DNA from: Agrostemma githago
Lineage: Eukaryota; Streptophyta; Magnoliopsida; Caryophyllales; Caryophyllaceae
Length of the DNA: 64,000 bases
Assembly: GCA_958450325.1 (NCBI GenBank)
Contig: OY288250.1
Location: forward strand, 53,148,898 to 53,212,897
Direction: 5' to 3'
The stretch's first letter is position 1. Every line of letters begins with the position of its first letter. A model generated the notes under the pieces. It had not been told where the DNA came from and made no database searches. It saw only the letters and a program-made list of their open reading frames with translations. The position numbers and the translations under genes are program-made. Shown one piece after another: positions 24,197 to 35,930 of this stretch.

Positions 24197-24975
24197 AGGT
24201 TCGGACTTCGTAGAAATTCCGTGGTGAATTATGCTAACGACGTGATCGTGACCTGCTAATTAGGTAAGGTTATCCTTACTCAGTTTACGTTGTATGTTTG
24301 CATATTGTATGATATAATGGTATAATGATGATATTGAGATTGTATGATATAATGGTATAATGATGATATTGAGATTGCGGTTGTGTACCGATTGAGAGAA
24401 GCTAGCTAGGACTAGCTAGGCCCGGTTGATCTCGGGACCTTCCCTAATGTTTCCTCCTAGGAGAGCCTAGGAGGGGTGTGCACACTTGGACTGAAGGGGC
24501 GTGACTGCGGTCGCGATAGTGATGATAAGAATGATGATATTGATGATGATATTTGTGATATGGATTGTACAAATATTGTTTAATGTTATCGTAAACTGAT
24601 CTTGTGTGTGTATTTCTGGTGTCTGTGATTATCCACTTGACGTTTATGGTCATTTGCGGAGCAGGGATGTACTCAGGTGCTTGATGGAATGTGCTTTTGA
24701 CTCGTGATGCTATTTACGGGATGAGCAGAGTGCGAAATCACAAGAGTAGTATAGACCCTGATCGTTCATATTCCATCTTATTTATTAAACTATCACGAAT
24801 ACTTTTTATTGTTTGGTTTGTAGACTGAATTTCTATAATCTATTATTAAGTTTTAACGTTTGGAAACTCTATTATTTTGAGTAATGATGTCTGCTACCTC
24901 GGTTTACCGAGATGGTAACAATCGTATTTGTTTAGGATGGCTTGTTAAGTCTCCTGAACAAATGAGTGTGTTACA
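22998..24975 (+). repeat. 3' LTR of the Tekay element
   Basis: It begins TTTAATACCC (the usual TGTAATACCC with one changed base) and ends GTGTTACA. It is very similar to 12799-14747. Differences include an expanded CA run near 23299-23322 and a (TA)n tract at 24122-24191. Confidence 0.92.
24122..24191. repeat. (TA)n microsatellite in the 3' LTR
   Basis: About 35 TA dinucleotides occur where the 5' LTR has about 8 (13911-13926) plus a short unique segment. Confidence 0.95.
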
Positions 24976-25142
24976 TGCACTAATATATCCCATACACATT
25001 GTGTGTAACCCAATGGGCCCACTTAAGACTACCAGACACGTAACCTATTTACATGTCAACCCGACATCGACCTCTAGCAAGGCATATCGGATACATAGAC
25101 TTAACCGGGTTAATCCGTAGGACAGTGGACATAACTCGTTTA
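24976..25142 (-). repeat. 3' LTR of the LARD-like element, part 2
   Basis: It continues the LTR interrupted at 12798, through 'cccgacatcgacctctagc' to the LTR start at 25142. The PPT (gtctcccacttgtac, 25143-25157, read on the minus strand) abuts it. Confidence 0.88.
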
Positions 25143-25157
25143 GTCTCCCACTTGTAC

Positions 25158-28100
25158 AGGTCCTCTCAAGAACAACGTTAAGTCTCTTTGCTACTATTGT
25201 CTCCAATTGAGAATGAGGTAAGAAGAAGTGTCATCCTCGCATGTCTCAATCTTTTACTCGAATCTTTGAGTCGACTTGTTAAAAGAGCAGATAGATGACA
25301 ATCATCCTATCTGAGCGCGGCCACACATTTGCACAAGTCACACTCTTCGAGTGGCCAAGAAATAATAAATTCCCTTCAATAAAGGAAGAGCAAATCCCCT
25401 CTTGTCTAACCACATCCTATCACATAATCCATGCATGCCCAATAACCATCCATAGCCCCCTTTCACAGCTGACGAGGAATAGTATCAAAGCATACACTTC
25501 ACATGTACTGAATAGTCAAAGACTCAAGTCTAAAGACCGTACAAGTTCATAACTTGCAAAGAACTTTACTGACACTAAGCGAAATCTTAGTAAAATCATT
25601 TTCGGCGGGTCTGTCTAATGCATGTTCTTAACATACACCCGTGTGCCTGGTTTAGTATCCCAATACCTATGACTCAAGGAACTTAGTCATCAACCAACTC
25701 ACACACCAGTCATTTAAGGGTATTCAAATGTCCCAACACAATACCCTGACTATAGAAAAAATAATTACATCATCCAAATAGAGTTCCAAGACTAAGTCAC
25801 GTACTTAGTGATCTATTTCATCAATGTAAATTATTTAGGGACAAAACTCGGTTACATTAACCAAATGACAATATGTCATAAATATATCAATTATCAAAAT
25901 AACTCCCACTAAACCAAACACCTCTAAAAGTACTCAGACCACTCGCCCATGCGTCTTATAACGATCAAAACGTAACCAATATGATCTTTATGTAGAGAAG
26001 GTCTCAGGACATACAACTTTTGTATCGGTTATTTACAAGCATATGACCAATCTACCTTCTCTCAATTAAGGCAAACTGTTAGTTTCATAAGCAACAAATT
26101 GCTTCATAAACTTTAAAGTTGAGTGTGTGCTTGATTGTAATCAAACGTCTATTTGCTTCAAAAGCAATAGAACACTTACTTTAGTTATAATACTAGTCAC
26201 AAAGTTGTCCTTTGGAACAGTTCCAACACACAACTTTCATCCAAAACAAAATTTACTGAGATTACAATCTCATGTCATCTTTGTCTATTTGGAAATATGA
26301 ATCGTTGTAACTTGTTTACAATAATTTGTTTATCACATCATGCGCATCTCTTAAATAATTCCCCTTTTGCTTCTTAAGCGCAAAGGAACAATTCGTAGAT
26401 AGCATTCTAGTGACACTCACCAGATTAGTATCTACTCGTCACACGAGCACATAAAAAACACATTTCTTGCAAAGCAATCAAATGTCGTTTAGTTAGAGAA
26501 GTATGTCATTCACATACCAATAACGATAAATGCACTCCCACTAGCCTCTTGTACACACTTTGTCTCTCTTCGTCTCAAAGGAAAACAAACATCTTTGAAT
26601 TACCACATTGAGAATGAAGATACTTGCTCTATGCTCCAATCAAATCAGAATATTCACATTTGCCTAGCAATTTAATTTTAATAATATGAAATTTATACGA
26701 AGTGTCGCACACATCTTATTGCATCCCTTTCAAGAAATGTATTTCACACATATATATGTCCAAAACTCATCATAATGAGTGATGACATTTAAAATGCTAA
26801 ATCAATCTTAATAGACTTAAGCATAATGTTTTAAAAAGGTTTTTCCATAGTCGTTACTATGAGATCAATCCTTAACTACCAACTATGCTTAATATATACT
26901 CTTATATCAATCTACATCATCTTTATATTGAAGACCATTCTTCACTATAAGACCCATTTAACCCAAGTCTATACTTGGTTATGGTATATAGAATCTATTA
27001 GATTTTATGTGAGTTTTGGAGTCTTTGTCCATTATTGTTTCATCATGACTTTTGGAGTCTTTGTCCTATGTAGGGTAATATTTTGCTGGTAAGATGATCA
27101 TGATTTTTCAAGGATGCATCAATATCCTCTTCAACAGTTGTAGAGAATTCCTGTTAATCTTGAACAATTCAAGGTTGATTCTACTCCCACTGTTTCTATA
27201 AGAAATCACATATTTTTAAAAGAAACATCTCACTCCATGCAACAAAACAATTTTGTTCCTTGGATGATTTGTAGAATCAACATAATACCCCTAATAAAAC
27301 AAATTTCATAATTGAGTCTAAGTTCTAGAAAACAATTTTCTCTAAACTTTAAGACTTGATAATTAAAAAAAGACTATTTTAGAACATTTTCAATCCATAT
27401 CTCATATGGTGTCTATTCTTTGACTTTCATGGACAATCTCATCAACATTGTACAAAGACTTTTATAGTGCATAACTTTCTAAAGCGTCAATAAAATCTGC
27501 AGGACTCATCATAGACCAAATCATATCAAATATGGTTCGATGTAGTTTGAAACACTTTTCACTACTTCTAAGATTATCGTAATCTTTTAGTTCAATTCCT
27601 CCCTGTTTCAATCATATCGAACGACTCGTACCAACTTATCAAGTTGATCTTGTACTTTAATCTGAATTTCCTTGAACAATTTAAAGCATTCAGTTTCAAA
27701 TTTCATCAAAATGAACAAAACAATACGTGTTACCCATTTTTTGAAACATCACTAGTTAAACCCACACGTATCTGTATATGTGTGATTTAACAAGTCTAAG
27801 TACCCTCCCACTACAATTAATAGAAGTCACTTGTAATATCATTTATCCATCTAAACAAGATTCATTTACCTCAGTTGATCCTTATAGATAAGGTTTATAA
27901 TTTCATCATTGCGAAACTTATTCTTATGTTTCTTGTCTCATGGATTAAGGACAATGCCATAATAGGTAAAACTCGTGTCGAGGGACGAAACCTTTTTGAT
28001 TGTTATGCTACAAATAAAAGCATTCACTACGAAGAATGTAGGGCTCAACAATCATGTTAGCCTTACTGTACCTCATATTCTTGCAAGGTATAGAGCAACA

Positions 28101-30977
28101 ATTGTTCTACTTTTATCAAAACTTTTCATGCCCATACATGGAACAGAATCAATATTATTGCTTATGACTAGTACAAGAATAATAATTATTCAATTCCAGT
28201 ATTCAGCTTTATGGTAAAATTAAGTGATTTCCTTTTGTATATGAAACAACAACTAACGTTTGTCCATTTCAATCACAAAACACTTCACTTATATACCATT
28301 ATTTTATCCTCTTTGAGCCATCACATCCACAATGTAATAGTTGCATTCGGTATCTTATACCAAAACAGTAGAATGAATGTAACAATTACTCTAGTAACAT
28401 ACACACCTGAAGTCATACTTCAATTGATTTGCAGAATTTCTAGACACTTCCAAAAAGTTATCTAACAATGCCATATATTTGTCATTACATTAATGACTAA
28501 TAAAATCGTACCTAATATAAATTTGGCAACAAGCTAAGTTTTGTGTATGATAACAATTATCCTCCCTTACTTTAACCAACATCTAAGATTCATTAATCAT
28601 TATCTCAAGCAATTTTCTTAATGAACTCATAGAACATTAGTATTATTTGCCTTCTTGATACAATGTTCAATCGTCTTTTAACATCTCATGCTAAAAGGTG
28701 AGAAACTTTATTAAGTCAAATGTTTATTCATAATAAAATGACCTAAACTTAGGACTAATTGAAACGATTTCAATTCCTAATTCTTTAGAAAGAAGCATCC
28801 AAAATTTCGTGATAGATTATCAATATAATCACGTCATCGTATGACATGGAGTAATTAAATCATCTTCAACATTTTCTCACTTAATGGGAACGGTTCCTTT
28901 TATTGAAACAATTAATTTTGGTACTTATAATCATCTTCATGACTCTAATTATACAGTCCATACTGTAGATTAACATTGGTAATAATTTGTCGGAATTATC
29001 CTTCACAAGGAAAAAATCCGTATCTCTAAATTTTGAGAACGATTCTCAAGATACCAATCGACGAGGTTGAACAATTCAAACTCACCTTTAATAAATGTGA
29101 TAAAGGGACTAAATTACAACTACAATTATATGCAAAGTAAAACGATAATTAATATTAATAATCTTAAATAATTTTAAGATAAAATCATGAAAACTACCCT
29201 CAAGTTCGCATAATATTCCAAGATCCTAAACCTTTTGTCGCTCAAGTGAACTTGGGCTCACTGCTCAAGCTCCAAAAGTAAAGGTAGACAACAACATTGT
29301 CAATTACATCAATATGTAATTCTTTGTTCGTCGGAATTAGTCATCATATGACACCAACTATTTGTCTCAAAGCCCAAGTCTGACTTTACAGCAATGTTAA
29401 GCAGACCAAACTGAACCTGTGGGTAACCGTTGCCCACCTACTCAGTCCACACAGATCGACAAAGCACCGCTTAGGCAGTCACTTCAACCAATGATATGAA
29501 ATTGTTGTAGTGGTCGGTTCTGGAAAGACAATGCTTAATATTTGTGTGAGGGTTTAAATGCATATGGGTCCTAATCATGTCACTAGGTCAACTTACAAGG
29601 CGACTTATTAGTTCTAAACACACAAGTCACAAGTCTCAAACAATAAAATTCATGCATCGTATGACATAATAATTCAATTGTTACTAGTGATTTGTGCATA
29701 AAACAAGTTAAAAGATCCCATATTTTGATTCATAATCATATTACAATTCATAATTCCTATTTGGTTTGAACAATTTCAACAATATCTTTCATTTTTCCAA
29801 CTACGAGGAACAATTTCCCACCCGGAAAAATTGAACGGATATACAAAACTCGATTCACAATCGATCTGCAACTTATAATTGTCATATAGAAGAACAATTC
29901 ATCTAAATCAAATAGGACTCGAGAAACTCTTTTCCCGACTCATTAATGATAGCATGATAATTAAAATGCATAAAATTATTTTGTCGATTTAGAAAACTAA
30001 TTTTTCATTGATTCGGAAAAAATATAAAAGTATAATCCGTGTTTGATTCATAATCAACACACAAACGCGAGAAAACTATTTTTCTTAAAAGCGTCGCTCG
30101 ACCCGATACCATGTCGTCCGAGTAAATATTGTGTCGTCTTGGTCAAACCTGTGCATCTGGGTCATCCCGTTCCAACCGGGACACACCCGTATCCACCGAG
30201 CCACACTCGTTCCCAACGAGTCATACTCGTGTCGTCCTCGTTTCGTTCTGTCTCCACTATAATTAAAATGAATCTTGTCCTAATCTTACTAGGTCTCATC
30301 GTCAACGATAAATTCTAGTAATTTTACGTTCCAAATTTCGATCGAATCTTGACTAATCCAATTAGTCTCATCGTCAACAAAGTAATTTGGGATTATAGTG
30401 GGTCAATTTAGGGCAAAATTAAATTTAAACATAATCAATATTATATCTTAAATTAATTTAAGTGTCCATTTCATAATTTAACAATTTAAATTCACAAATT
30501 TAAACAAACCCCAAACATAATTGACAATATTATTATGAGCAATAATAATATCTATAGAGAAGAATAATCTATCCATTATAGATTAACGTTGAAGGAACGA
30601 TTGAAAATATGTATCCAATACAACTCACATATCATGGTTATCAAAATAATCAATGATAGAATATCACAGACTCATTACTCACAATGAGATGAAGAAAATA
30701 TATCATGCGTGGACTTAACAACATTGTCAATTATAATAAAAATTATATAAGACTTAAAAAAAACATAGTTTTACGCAATGTGATGCACCATAATCAAATT
30801 ATAATCAAACTATGCGTGGACACATGTTATGTATGTACCATAAGTCCATAAGTCATTCGATAACAATCAACGGACGTCGGGGTAAATAATATAATCAAAT
30901 TAACACGCGGCTAAAATCCCTCATAACCAATTATGAGACAAAGATTCAGGTCGATTTGATTAATACTACATAACAGA
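25158..30977 (-). other. Non-coding interior of the LARD-like element
   Basis: About 5.8 kb lies between PPT and PBS with no minus-strand ORF and no gag-pol motif. Short inverted repeats are frequent, for example around 26093-26120, 26361-26396, 27140-27180 and 29030-29050. The end next to the PBS (30150-30250) is richer in GC and contains repeated 'acccgt'/'actcgt' phrases. The structure suggests an RNA that is packaged and copied but not translated; that is inference. Confidence 0.7.
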
Positions 30978-30990
30978 GGCTCTGATACCA
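30978..30990 (-). promoter_or_regulatory. Primer binding site of the LARD-like element
   Basis: On the minus strand TGGTATCAGAGCC, one base from the LTR, is a full match to the plant initiator tRNA-Met primer site. Confidence 0.9.
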
Positions 30991-30991
30991 C

Positions 30992-31667
30992 TGTAGGGTT
31001 ACAACCCTTAAACCCAAGGACCTGTTACGAGTATTAATCGAAAAGACAAAAGTAGAGGGATAACAATTATACCTTATGTGCAGCGGAACAACGTATTAAT
31101 AAGAATTATAATAAACCCAGAAATATATATAATCTCCACGGATAGAATAAATAATTCCCACGGACAGAATAAATAATCTCCACGGACAGAATAAATAATC
31201 TCCACGGACAGAATAAATAATTTTCACGGACAGAATAAAGCACCCCAAACGTGATGCCTCCTTTGGTATCCACACGGGTACGGAACTGCGACGTATATGC
31301 TAGTATAAAGGTACGTGAGACCGTCTCACAACTTCTCTCTATATCTCTCTTATAACTCTTTATAAGACGAATATACTATGAGTCAATACTCTTTATTCCA
31401 TATATTGGTTCATCATATGAACCTCCTTATATAGGAGATGAGAAGGTAGAATTAGATTATTTTCATAACTCTAATTACCATAATTAGATTATTAGTATAA
31501 CTCTAATTACCATAACCCGACAACGCAGTTGGGTCCGTATTACTACTGACCCGATAAATTTAATATATCCATATATACTAATATATCCATATCGACCTCT
31601 AGCAAGGCATATCGGATACATAGACTTAACCGGGTTAATCCGTAAGACAGTGGAAATAACTCCTTCA
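30992..31667 (-). repeat. 5' LTR of the LARD-like element
   Basis: On the plus strand it starts TGTAGGGTTACAA and ends TCCTTCA, followed by TTAAC. It has five 22-bp units at 31137-31240. Compared with the copies at 24976, 42720 and 50280 it lacks about 75 bp after 'actaatatatcc' (near 31588). Confidence 0.9.
31425..31434 (-). promoter_or_regulatory. TATA-like box in the LARD LTR
   Basis: CTATATAAGG on the minus strand, inside the LTR; the same box is found in the LTR copies at 12640, 42570 and 50120. Confidence 0.5.
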
Positions 31668-32990
31668 TTAACTCCTGTACACTATCTCAAAATATACGGA
31701 GTCGTAATTTTTTTTTGTTAAAATCAGTATCGTTTGATCATATAATCAAAAGAAGGACAAAGCAATAATGATGATATCACAGGTCGATTATAAACCGTAT
31801 TCCATTTCAGATCGACACCGTTGCAGCACTTCGATCAATACCCTAAATTTAATTTTAATTTTAATTTCATGCAAAGGTCAATTAATATCAGGATTTATTG
31901 AAAATTATGGAGAAGATCTTCACTGTGAGCACAGAAACGGTTTATGAAATTAATAACTAGTTATTAATTAAATCAAATGACTCCCAAATCTGCTAAATAA
32001 ACAAATTAAAAGATCAAAAAGCAATATCAGATCTGATTCTTGAAGACGCTTAAACACAATCCCAGAAATCCAAAAAAGCTCCTCCGAACCAGAGAACATC
32101 AAATTAATTGATTGAATCAAAGCGTTAAATGAACATGAGTAAAAGATTTGGTAAATACAGTTTGCAGGTCGATCGGGGTTGATAATGTTTGCATCGAACC
32201 TATTCCTGAATTGATTGTGCATCAACTGATCGGTGTTTTTGTGAGTGTTTTTTTTTTTTAATTTGGTGGAGTTATCAAGATGATAACTGAAGCGTACTCA
32301 ATTACTGAATGAAACAATCCTTGACATTTTGTCGTATATGAGTCATGTATCCATATTCCATATATTGGGTGTTCGTAATTTTGTTACGACCTTACTTTTC
32401 AATGACACGGTGGTTACGAATTTGAAAATCATAAAAACTCATATGGGTCGGTCTCACAATAAGTTTATTGTAAACGCTATCACAAGATGAGTAGTTATTT
32501 TAATTGATTTTTTTATTAGATGAGTTTTAAGACTTAAGTACACTTGAAACATGTCTCACACTGTCGTAGCGTTTATACTGCATTTTGTTTATTTTAATAA
32601 TATTATTATTATTATTAGACTCTTTAATTATATTTTTAAGAACGATTTTTCTAACGTGTGCCATATGGGCACAAGTTAAAAAAGATATTCACAGTAAGAA
32701 TTACATTGATATCTTAAGTATGGTAATTATGAGTTAATATATCAATTTTCCGTGATATTATCAATGCGATTCTTGCTTTAAATAACTTATTAACATCTGT
32801 CTACTGGACACACGTTAGAAAAACCGTTTTAAGAAAATTAAAAGCAATTTTAATAATTTTTTAATCAAAGTGATAAAAAATGTGTTAAATTGAACATTTG
32901 TTTATAACTGTGATTTAATTTTTCAAAAGTATTTTCTTTACTATAATTCCAAATATAATTCGTGATAAGTTTAACACAAATATCGAATTC
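31668..32990. repeat. Chromosomal flank of the LARD, original copy (unit F)
   Basis: This sequence starts with the TTAAC target duplication and ends at AATTC (32986-32990). It recurs at 42894-43896 plus 48975-49263 and at 50437-52619, always preceded by part of the LARD LTR. Because it contains the real target duplication of the LARD insertion, this is the source copy. A minus-strand open frame (31968-32225) is shared by the copies but has no recognisable domain. Confidence 0.85.
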
Positions 32991-34400
32991 AAATACAATT
33001 ATACAATTAGTACTAAGATGTCAAAGTCTTCATCATCATTAAATTCAAATGACTCAAATTATGCACTAAAATTAGACTTTTATATCCATCCTTCGACTTT
33101 CATTTTAGGATAAATTCGTAGTATAGAATTTACATTCATATATATTTAAGTTTTTGACCAGTTACTATATTTTTTTTCAGATATATGTACATGACATATA
33201 AAATTAATTACTTGCCTCAATAAAGTTAATCACGTCTAATAAATATTTTGTTTGTAAACAATTTATCTAATACAAAGTACGTTCATACCCCTGTGATTTT
33301 TCACGGGTGTAAACTGAAGTTCGTTGGTAGTTGTTACATAGTTATGTGCTTTGCTTTATGTCCTATAGGCGTCGTTAAATTATTTCCTTCATCGTTGTAC
33401 GTCAATTATCTAAGTAGCGGAGTAGTAATTATTTTTTCATTTAAAAAACCAAATTATGGTGTTTAATTGAAAGCTTAAACTTCTCATTCCCCATTAAAAG
33501 TGTTTGGATTCTCGAAGCAAGTAATTATAGTAATTCTTTAATCTTTCTATAAATTCTTTAGAGTATAGTTGCAAAGATGTATTGTATAAATCGTGTAACC
33601 ATTATACAAGGACATTTGTGCATATTTGTATTCTTGGAATTATAAGGTTTTGATGTTCTTTGTTTCCCTTCACAAGTTTAGTGTTTTAATTTGTCGAACG
33701 TTTAACAAATAAGTGTTTACCCATCTATAGCAATTAGACCTGTCAAACGGGCCGGTTCACGTCTAAAAAAACTCTAAAGATTGTCAAGGGAAATAATAAA
33801 CTCAAAAGAAAAAAAAAGTTTGACCTGAAAAAAATTAAAATTTAACCTAACAATGTTCAATTAATTACACTTACACATTAACCTACTATTACTTCTTTCA
33901 ATTTCTTGAGAAACTATCTTTTAAGTTTTTCATAAAAGAAAAGTTGACCAATTAAATTTATATCTCACCATAAATGACTATATTCTCATAAATTTTTATT
34001 CTTCCCATAATAAAATGACAGTAGTTACAAGTGGCCAAATACACACAATTGTTCTAATTTGGTTTACAAGTGACGAAAGTTAACAGTAAAATCGGGAGAG
34101 GAGCCTATAAGTACTATATATATATATAGTGTATTTCACGGATGTTTTTTATAAATACTTTCAAACGCATATTATACAAGTACTTTATCATCATTTCATG
34201 GGTATTGTCTTTTACATTTACAATACACTATCTTCAATAGTTCTTTATCAACCTACTCACGTGGGTTCCTTGATTTCAATGTTGAAGACACTGTAATTAT
34301 CATATGCGTCAATATTCACTTCTTTTACATTAATTTTAAATCAATATCGTCTTTCTGTTCATCCTCATATGGATTGTGATTTGTCGTTTGGATAAAAAAA
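32991..34400. other. AT-rich sequence, no gene recognised
   Basis: Only short open stretches are seen. It includes one Helitron-like hairpin (near 33289-33310) and a TA run near 34116. The sequence at 32991 diverges from the duplicated copies. Confidence 0.5.
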
Positions 34401-34417
34401 CCATTTCAACCCCTTGA

Positions 34418-34766
34418 TTTTTCATGTGTATCATACTAATGAAAAAAACGTAGCAACCCCGTGAATGTTCACGGGTATCATACTGCTTCAACGTATTCTA
34501 CGTTGTTTTGTCTTTCGTACATCTATTACGCATATAGATGATCACACTCTTTCACATAATTGAAGATCAGTCTTGCCTTCCTTCATTATGAAATATCAAT
34601 AAAAATATCGCAACCCGTGTAATTTTTCACGGGCATCACACTATTAACACACGTATGGATGATCACACTCTCTCGCATAATTGAAGATCAATCTCGCCTT
34701 ACTTCATTAGGAAATATCAATTAAAGAACAACAAGCCGTGAAATTTTTCACGGGCATCACACTAGT
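34418..34766 (+). mobile_element. Helitron-like 3' end with tandemly repeated terminal hairpins
   Basis: Four hairpin units of the type ccCGTGAA-loop-TTCACGGG followed by 'catcacacta' lie near 34418, 34455, 34605 and 34730. The last is followed by CTAG (34763-34766) and T. A short GC-rich hairpin about 10 bp before a CTRR end is the signature of Helitron 3' termini. The last two units lie in a 121-bp direct duplication (34537 and 34658 are equivalent). The 5' end is not identified. Confidence 0.6.
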
Positions 34767-34908
34767 TTTATCATTAAATGATACTCCGTATAATATTATT
34801 TTTGAAAAGTCGTTGATTCTCATACAATAAATTTTCAAAAGTACAAACTATGAGTTGATCAGGGATGTTAGCCTGCAGCCTACTAGGATTAGCATGGTAA
34901 ACTAGATA

Positions 34909-35164
34909 CTCTCTGTTTGAATTCAAAGGGTACATATATTTTTTCACACTTACCGAGACACGTTTTACACCGTCAATATCTTTCGTTTTATATTAACAAA
35001 CATTATAAAAATTTGATATTCTTAATCTACTCATAAAGACGAATCAAACAAGATCTCACATGACTATATTTTCTCTTATAGATTGTCGGGAATATTAACG
35101 ATTCTCTTGAGTTGTGAATAGTGTCAAAAAGGGAAGCGTACCCTTTGGATTTGAACGGAGGAAG
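34909..35164. mobile_element. Stowaway-like MITE
   Basis: The left end CTCTCTGTTTGAA...AAAGGGTAC pairs with the reverse complement of the right end (gtaccctttgg...gaacggaggaag), giving terminal inverted repeats of about 27 bp with several mismatches. TA dinucleotides flank it (34907-34908, 35165-35166). The CTCCCTCCGTT-type terminus, small size (256 bp) and TA duplication fit Tc1/mariner Stowaway MITEs. Confidence 0.75.
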
Positions 35165-35514
35165 TATAATACATATATTGTTCTTCAGCTCTACTTGCAA
35201 TTTATATTGTATTGATTTTTGGCTTATTTTTAAATTTTATATGTTAAAATTAACAACGGTATAAGACGTGAAAACAAAATGCGAGTATGTAATTATGAGT
35301 CAGAAAAATAATATGTCCATCCAAGATTAATCTAATTCAAGGAAACAAATATTTTATGGAGGTAGATATGCACAAAAAATAATTGGGAAAAATAGTACTC
35401 CATCGCATGACTTTATAAATCATTTGAAATATACGAGGATAATTAATTAATTAATAGCTGCAGTCTATAGATGTTTTTATTTTATTTTGTATAAACACAT
35501 TTTTATAGACAAGT

Positions 35515-35542
35515 CCGCGCAATTTGCGCGGGTCAAAACTAG
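35515..35542 (+). mobile_element. Helitron-like 3' terminus
   Basis: The hairpin CCGCGCAA/TTGCGCGG (35515-35531) is followed by 'gtcaaaaCTAG' and then T, matching the Helitron 3' rule (stem then CTRR, insertion before T). The 5' end is not located. Confidence 0.6.
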
Positions 35543-35930
35543 TTATCCTATAATAGTCAAGTGAATGTTGACAGAGCTATTGGGGGTTTAGTGGGGATTT
35601 TGCGAATTGCACAGACAGCGGGTCTCGATCGGATTGTCCTTGAGAGCGACTGCCTGTCGGTGGTGTGTGCTATCAATTCAAGGGAAAAGTGGAGAAGCCC
35701 ATTTGGGTTGTGTCTTAATGTTATTAGATCGTTATTAATTTCATTTGAGGCTTCGAGTTGTTCTCATTCTAAGCGAGGGGGTAACGTGGTTGCTCACCTT
35801 ATGGCTCGTAGTAATGTTGTTGTATCTTCAGAAATTGTGTTGTTTTCTAATTTCCCGACATCCATTTTGGATTTAGCGGGTATTGATCGTTTATAAAATC
35901 TACCTTCAAGGGTTTTATTTAAAAAAAAAA
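35543..35930 (+). pseudogene. 5'-truncated LINE end with plant RNase H-like (RVT_3) domain
   Basis: The frame 35561-35896 (111 codons) reads GLDRIVLESDCLSVV, with the conserved catalytic Asp, and later GGNVVAHLMARS, both typical of the RNase H-like domain at the C-terminus of plant L1 LINEs. It ends at a stop. A short UTR (ctaccttcaagggttttatt) leads to an A-tract at 35920-35930, the expected 3' end of a LINE. Upstream parts are absent, so it is a 5'-truncated insertion. It might instead be a stand-alone RNase H gene fragment, but the tail argues for a LINE. Confidence 0.75.

Larger units (their letters stand above)
12799..24975 (+). mobile_element. Tekay-type chromovirus (Ty3/gypsy) LTR retrotransposon
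   Basis: It is a complete element in structure: 5' LTR 12799-14747, PBS at 14751, gag, protease, RT, RNase H, integrase with a C-terminal chromodomain, PPT at 22985-22997 and 3' LTR 22998-24975. ACTAAT precedes the 5' LTR (12793-12798) and follows the 3' LTR (24979-24984) with three extra bases between. The chromodomain after integrase defines a chromovirus, and the gag/pol style fits the Tekay (Del) clade. Stops in gag and pol, at least three frameshifts and an insertion in gag make it inactive. It sits inside the 3' LTR of the LARD-like element. Confidence 0.9.
12230..31667 (-). mobile_element. LARD-like non-coding LTR retrotransposon, host of nested insertions
   Basis: The element is flanked by a perfect TTAAC target duplication (12225-12229 and 31668-31672). 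On the minus strand the order is 5' LTR (31667-30992), PBS TGGTATCAGAGCC (30990-30978), an internal region of about 5.85 kb, PPT GTACAAGTGGGAGAC (25157-25143) and 3' LTR (25142-24976 continuing at 12798-12230). With the Tekay insertion removed it is about 7.3 kb. The internal region has no minus-strand ORF of any size and no gag-pol motif, so it depends on proteins from another element, as described for large retrotransposon derivatives. The PBS and PPT types suggest a copia-related parent, which is inferred. Confidence 0.85.

Noticed and set aside
25295..30318. Several plus-strand frames of 60-91 codons in the LARD interior
   Set aside because: They are antisense to the element, have no domains and fit chance in AT-rich DNA.
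31968..32225. 85-codon minus-strand frame repeated at 43194 and 51585
   Set aside because: Its conservation is explained by duplication of flank F. The copies differ at their ends, and there is no domain or codon signal.
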